The notes beneath the pieces were generated by a model that saw only the letters and a program-made list of their open reading frames with translations, was not told the DNA's origin and searched no databases. DNA of 9,652 bases from an uncultured Rhodopirellula sp. (GTDB lineage: Bacteria > Planctomycetota > Planctomycetia > Pirellulales > Pirellulaceae): the NCBI GenBank assembly GCA_913061385.1, contig CAJXTM010000077.1, positions 1-9,652 on the forward strand, read 5' to 3'. A program made the position numbers and the translations under genes. This document shows, in pieces, positions 6,834-9,652 of the stretch (positions are counted from its first letter, which is position 1; each line of letters begins with the position of its first letter).

Positions 6834-8399
6834 ATGAGCCTTAATTCAGACAGCTTATTCAGCGAACACTTCCGAGAGACACGGCGCCAACTGCGTGCGT
6901 TGTGGCTGAAAATCTGGGGCGGTGGGTTCGCTGTCGCCCTCATCGGATTTTGCTTAGCATGGTTTTTCATCCAGCCAGCGCCTCCACGTGAGATACACAT
7001 GGCGGTTGGTTCACCAGATGGTGCCTATTTTCAATTTGCGAACGCCTATGCAGACGAGCTAGCGAAGCAGGGAATCGAGCTTCATCTTCATACAAGTAAT
7101 GGATCACTGGACGATTATGAATTACTGCAAAAAGATGACAAAATCGATTTGGCAATTGTTCAAGGCGGGACTGCTGCAGCAAACAAACTTTCAGACCCCA
7201 ATATCGAGTCATTGGCAAGTTTGTACTTAGAACCGCTCTGGGTATTTTACCGCAGTGATGAACCTTACCCTGACCTGCGTTCTTTCAGGGGCAAAACGAT
7301 TGCAACCGGTCGTTTTGGTAGCGGCACAGCAGCTTTGTCAGCACTACTTTTGAAAGAAAATGGAATCACGCCATCCTCCACAAAGTTCCTGCCGATTGGT
7401 GGTCGTGAATCAATGCGCCAACTCAAAGATGGATCCATTGATGCAGCATTTTTCGTCACATCGCCAAGTGCTCAGGCGGTCCAGTCGCTGGCATTGATTC
7501 CAGATCTTCATCTACTCGATTTCGCGCGTCACGAGGCATACTCAAGACGGCACCCCTTTTTGTCAGCAGTGGTACTCGAAGAAGGTGTTGTGGACCTTGA
7601 GAGAAACTACCCAAAATCCGATGTCCACTTGATTGCGCCAGCTGCTAACCTCATCGCCAACAAACGTTTACACGACTCGTTAGTTCCGATGTTACTGCGT
7701 GCAGCTAATACCGTTCACCAAAATGAGCCAAGCCTGTTTCAGCACACCCAACTTCCATCTGCGCAGTACATTGAATTCCCCTTAAACGAATCAGCAAGAC
7801 TCTATTTTGAATCTGGTCCACCACTGCTTCAGAAATACCTGCCTTTTTGGGTTGCGTCGTTTTTCGATCGCGGAGCAATTCTAATACTGCCTGCCCTGAC
7901 TTTACTTCTTCCACTCTTCAAAGTTGCCCCCCCTCTCTACCGCTGGCGAATTCGCTCTCGCATTTACCGCTGGTACAAACTACTCCGCGAAATGGAAACG
8001 GACCTGAGAGGTGAAGACGATGTCGAGAAACTGCATGCTCATTGGAACACATTGCAAGTCATGGAAACCGAACTCGATGATTTGCAAGATGTTCCATTGG
8101 CATACATGCAGGAGTTCTACAGTCTCAGACTGCACATTGAATTTGTAGAAAGACGTGTCATTCGCAGGCTCAGACTAAATAACGAGCCAAGTGAGAATTC
8201 GGAGAACGAGAACCCGACCGACACACAATCAGGGAACGAAACGGAATCAAATGCGACAATTCTGAGCAAAACGGAGAAAACAATCGCGATCGATTCAACA
8301 GTCTCATTTGACACCGCTCAAGTAACGGTGACCGACATTCAATCCGAGCAAAGTGATTTATCTCCCAACAACAATGACGTATCCCCTGAGAAACAATAG
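6834..8399 (+). CDS. Membrane-anchored TAXI-family solute-binding protein
   Basis: TAXI proteins are the periplasmic binding proteins of one class of TRAP transporters, with small organic acids or amino acids as typical ligands. This one has 521 residues from the ATG at 6834; a TTG six bases upstream is the alternative. Family proteins are usually nearer 320. Residues 27-46 are a membrane helix acting as uncleaved anchor. Residues 53-320 are the TAXI domain, beginning IHMAVGSPDGAYFQFANAYA, with DLAIVQGGT at 105-113 and ATGRFGSGT at 157-165. A second helix lies at about 347-366, followed by a basic stretch (YRWRIRSRIYRW), a long helical region to about 448, and a low-complexity acidic, Asn/Ser-rich tail to 521. 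Expected topology places the binding domain in the periplasm and the tail in the cytoplasm. No TRAP DctQ/DctM genes are in the window, so a sensing or scaffold role is as likely as transport. No Shine-Dalgarno site was found, and the 273 bp upstream hold no recognisable gene. Confidence 0.88.
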   Translation: MSLNSDSLFSEHFRETRRQLRALWLKIWGGGFAVALIGFCLAWFFIQPAPPREIHMAVGSPDGAYFQFANAYADELAKQGIELHLHTSNGSLDDYELLQKDDKIDLAIVQGGTAAANKLSDPNIESLASLYLEPLWVFYRSDEPYPDLRSFRGKTIATGRFGSGTAALSALLLKENGITPSSTKFLPIGGRESMRQLKDGSIDAAFFVTSPSAQAVQSLALIPDLHLLDFARHEAYSRRHPFLSAVVLEEGVVDLERNYPKSDVHLIAPAANLIANKRLHDSLVPMLLRAANTVHQNEPSLFQHTQLPSAQYIEFPLNESARLYFESGPPLLQKYLPFWVASFFDRGAILILPALTLLLPLFKVAPPLYRWRIRSRIYRWYKLLREMETDLRGEDDVEKLHAHWNTLQVMETELDDLQDVPLAYMQEFYSLRLHIEFVERRVIRRLRLNNEPSENSENENPTDTQSGNETESNATILSKTEKTIAIDSTVSFDTAQVTVTDIQSEQSDLSPNNNDVSPEKQ

Positions 8400-8528
8400 G
8401 GTGTTGGGCAAAAAGAATCGGTTCCACACCGCCTCATGCGTTTATCAGAGCCTAGTCAATACGCGTAATCAGATCCCGCCTGCCACACGCATCTCATCTA
8501 CCCTGCACCTTTTTGGTAGCCCTTGAGA

Positions 8529-9608
8529 TCAAAACAATTCAGCGATCGGTTTGCCGAGATCCGTAATCGGAACAGGCCGATCACCGTCATAGAGATTTGC
8601 GGTGGGGTCAATCTGCAGTGCAGCGAGTGCAGTGGCAAAATAATCTGGAACACTGACTGGCTTGTCAATAACTTTCTCACTAACGTCGTCTGATTGCCCC
8701 CACGCTCCCGTATGATTCAACCCACCGCCAGCGATTACACTTGTAAAACATTTTGAATGATGGCCTCGACCACCGCCTGAATCAAAACCACCGGGGCGAC
8801 CAAATTCAGAGTTCACCAGAATGACCGTTTTGTCGAGCAGGTCATGCTTTTCCAAATCTGCCATCAATGTGGCGAGCGCCGCATCGAGATCCTGAATCAA
8901 GAGATGCTGATTTAACTGACCTGCGTTATGTGTATCCCAACCTGTTCCATTTTTGAAGTTATCGCTGTAGGAAATTTCGACAAATCGAACACCAGCTTGA
9001 AACAGCCGTCTCGTCAACAAACAACGCTGGCCAAATTCACTTGCGTATTCATTGCGAAGAGAATCAGGCTCACGACTGAGATCAAAGACACTCATAAATT
9101 CGGGTCCAGCCAACCGCAAACTTTCGGCAATCACAGCATCATATTGCGCGAACTTTGCGTCATCATGAAAGCGATTTGCTCCGGCACTGCGAACAGCATC
9201 CAGCAACCCCTCACGACGGGCAACACGATTTTCGGCAATTGACTTAGGACGAGCCAGTCCAGCAGGCCCGGCATTAATATTGGTTGAATAAACGTAACCA
9301 GCCTTGGGGCCAAGAAAACCGGGACCACGAGCGATATTCGGATACCCCAGCAGCATGTAAGCGGGCACACCTTCAGTCGCCGCCCCCCGTTGATGCGCTA
9401 CAATCGATCCCAGCGATGGATAGGTCACCGTACCACCAGTGGGACGGCCCGTATGCATACGATTTGCAGCAGCGGCATGCTCATCAACCACATCATGATT
9501 GAGCGTTCGTATCGCGGTAACATTTTCCATCAGGCGGGCTGTTTTCGACAGGTGCTCACAAACTTGCACACCTGCAACGGCAGTATCAATCGCGGCGTAA
9601 TAGGATCC
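8529..9608 (-). CDS. DUF1501 protein, N-terminus missing
   Basis: DUF1501 proteins are exported, distantly alkaline-phosphatase/sulfatase-like proteins, abundant in planctomycetes and often next to DUF1549/DUF1553 genes. Their exact activity is not established. The 359 residues present begin at the fragment edge with the codon at 9608-9606. Family features, numbered from that residue, are LNHDVVDEHAAAANRMHTG (36-54), GWDTH (223-227), NSEFGR (266-271), GRGHH (280-284) and VPDYFATALAALQIDP near the end (320-335). Full-length members are roughly 420-480 residues, so about 60-120 N-terminal residues, including the usual Tat or Sec signal, are lost. The frame continues by chance into the adapter, which would add five false residues, MYKRQ, at the N-terminus. 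The gene is convergent with the TAXI gene; the 129 bp between them hold no clear terminator. Confidence 0.93.
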   Translation of the reverse strand, partial: GSYYAAIDTAVAGVQVCEHLSKTARLMENVTAIRTLNHDVVDEHAAAANRMHTGRPTGGTVTYPSLGSIVAHQRGAATEGVPAYMLLGYPNIARGPGFLGPKAGYVYSTNINAGPAGLARPKSIAENRVARREGLLDAVRSAGANRFHDDAKFAQYDAVIAESLRLAGPEFMSVFDLSREPDSLRNEYASEFGQRCLLTRRLFQAGVRFVEISYSDNFKNGTGWDTHNAGQLNQHLLIQDLDAALATLMADLEKHDLLDKTVILVNSEFGRPGGFDSGGGRGHHSKCFTSVIAGGGLNHTGAWGQSDDVSEKVIDKPVSVPDYFATALAALQIDPTANLYDGDRPVPITDLGKPIAELF

Positions 9609-9652
9609 CTGTCTCTTATACACATCTCCGAGCCCACGAGACCGAGGCTGAT
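9609..9652 (-). other. Nextera read-2 (i7) adapter, not genomic
   Basis: Positions 9609-9627 are CTGTCTCTTATACACATCT, the reverse complement of the Tn5 mosaic end. Positions 9628-9642 are CCGAGCCCACGAGAC, 9643-9650 are CGAGGCTG (standard i7 index N710), and 9651-9652 are the first bases of the P7 primer. Genomic sequence ends at 9608. Confidence 0.98.

Noticed and set aside
8400..8528. Expected bidirectional terminator between convergent genes
   Set aside because: Only 4-5 bp stems (such as GCGT/ACGC or CTACC/GGTAG) are present; none is convincing.

Overview
The window is one natural DNA fragment of about 9.56 kb (46-9608) with Illumina Nextera adapter left on both ends (1-45 and 9609-9652). 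The adapter includes i5 and i7 index octamers. Nothing outside 46-9608 is biological, and both end genes are cut by the fragment ends.

The gene content points to a planctomycete (Planctomycetota). There is a DUF1501 protein, a secreted SGNH hydrolase fused to a DUF1080 (3-keto-disaccharide hydrolase) domain, a type II phosphatidylserine decarboxylase, a very large protein of no recognised family, and no clear Shine-Dalgarno sites. Base composition is moderate and looks even across the window. This assignment is inference from gene families; there is no rRNA or other marker gene.

Layout: (1) 48-3110 (+), C-terminal 1020 residues of a large uncharacterised protein, cut at its 5' end, followed by a strong hairpin at 3133-3171. 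(2) 3245-4162 (+), phosphatidylserine decarboxylase with intact D/H/S triad; its stop codon lies inside an 18-bp tandem repeat. (3) 4278-5669 (-), secreted SGNH hydrolase plus DUF1080, convergent with psd. (4) 5874-6560 (+), a membrane protein whose last part resembles a two-helix ion-channel pore with an altered selectivity filter. (5) 6834-8399 (+), a membrane-anchored TAXI-type solute-binding protein with a C-terminal cytoplasmic tail and no TRAP permease genes nearby. (6) 8529-9608 (-), DUF1501 protein lacking its N-terminus.

The genes do not form one obvious operon. psd serves phosphatidylethanolamine synthesis. The SGNH/DUF1080 and DUF1501 proteins fit the large exported hydrolase repertoire of planctomycetes. 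The most interesting segment is 5874-8399: a channel-like membrane protein beside an orphan TAXI binding protein, possibly a ligand-sensing or ligand-gated module. No tRNA, rRNA, CRISPR array, insertion sequence or phage gene was seen.
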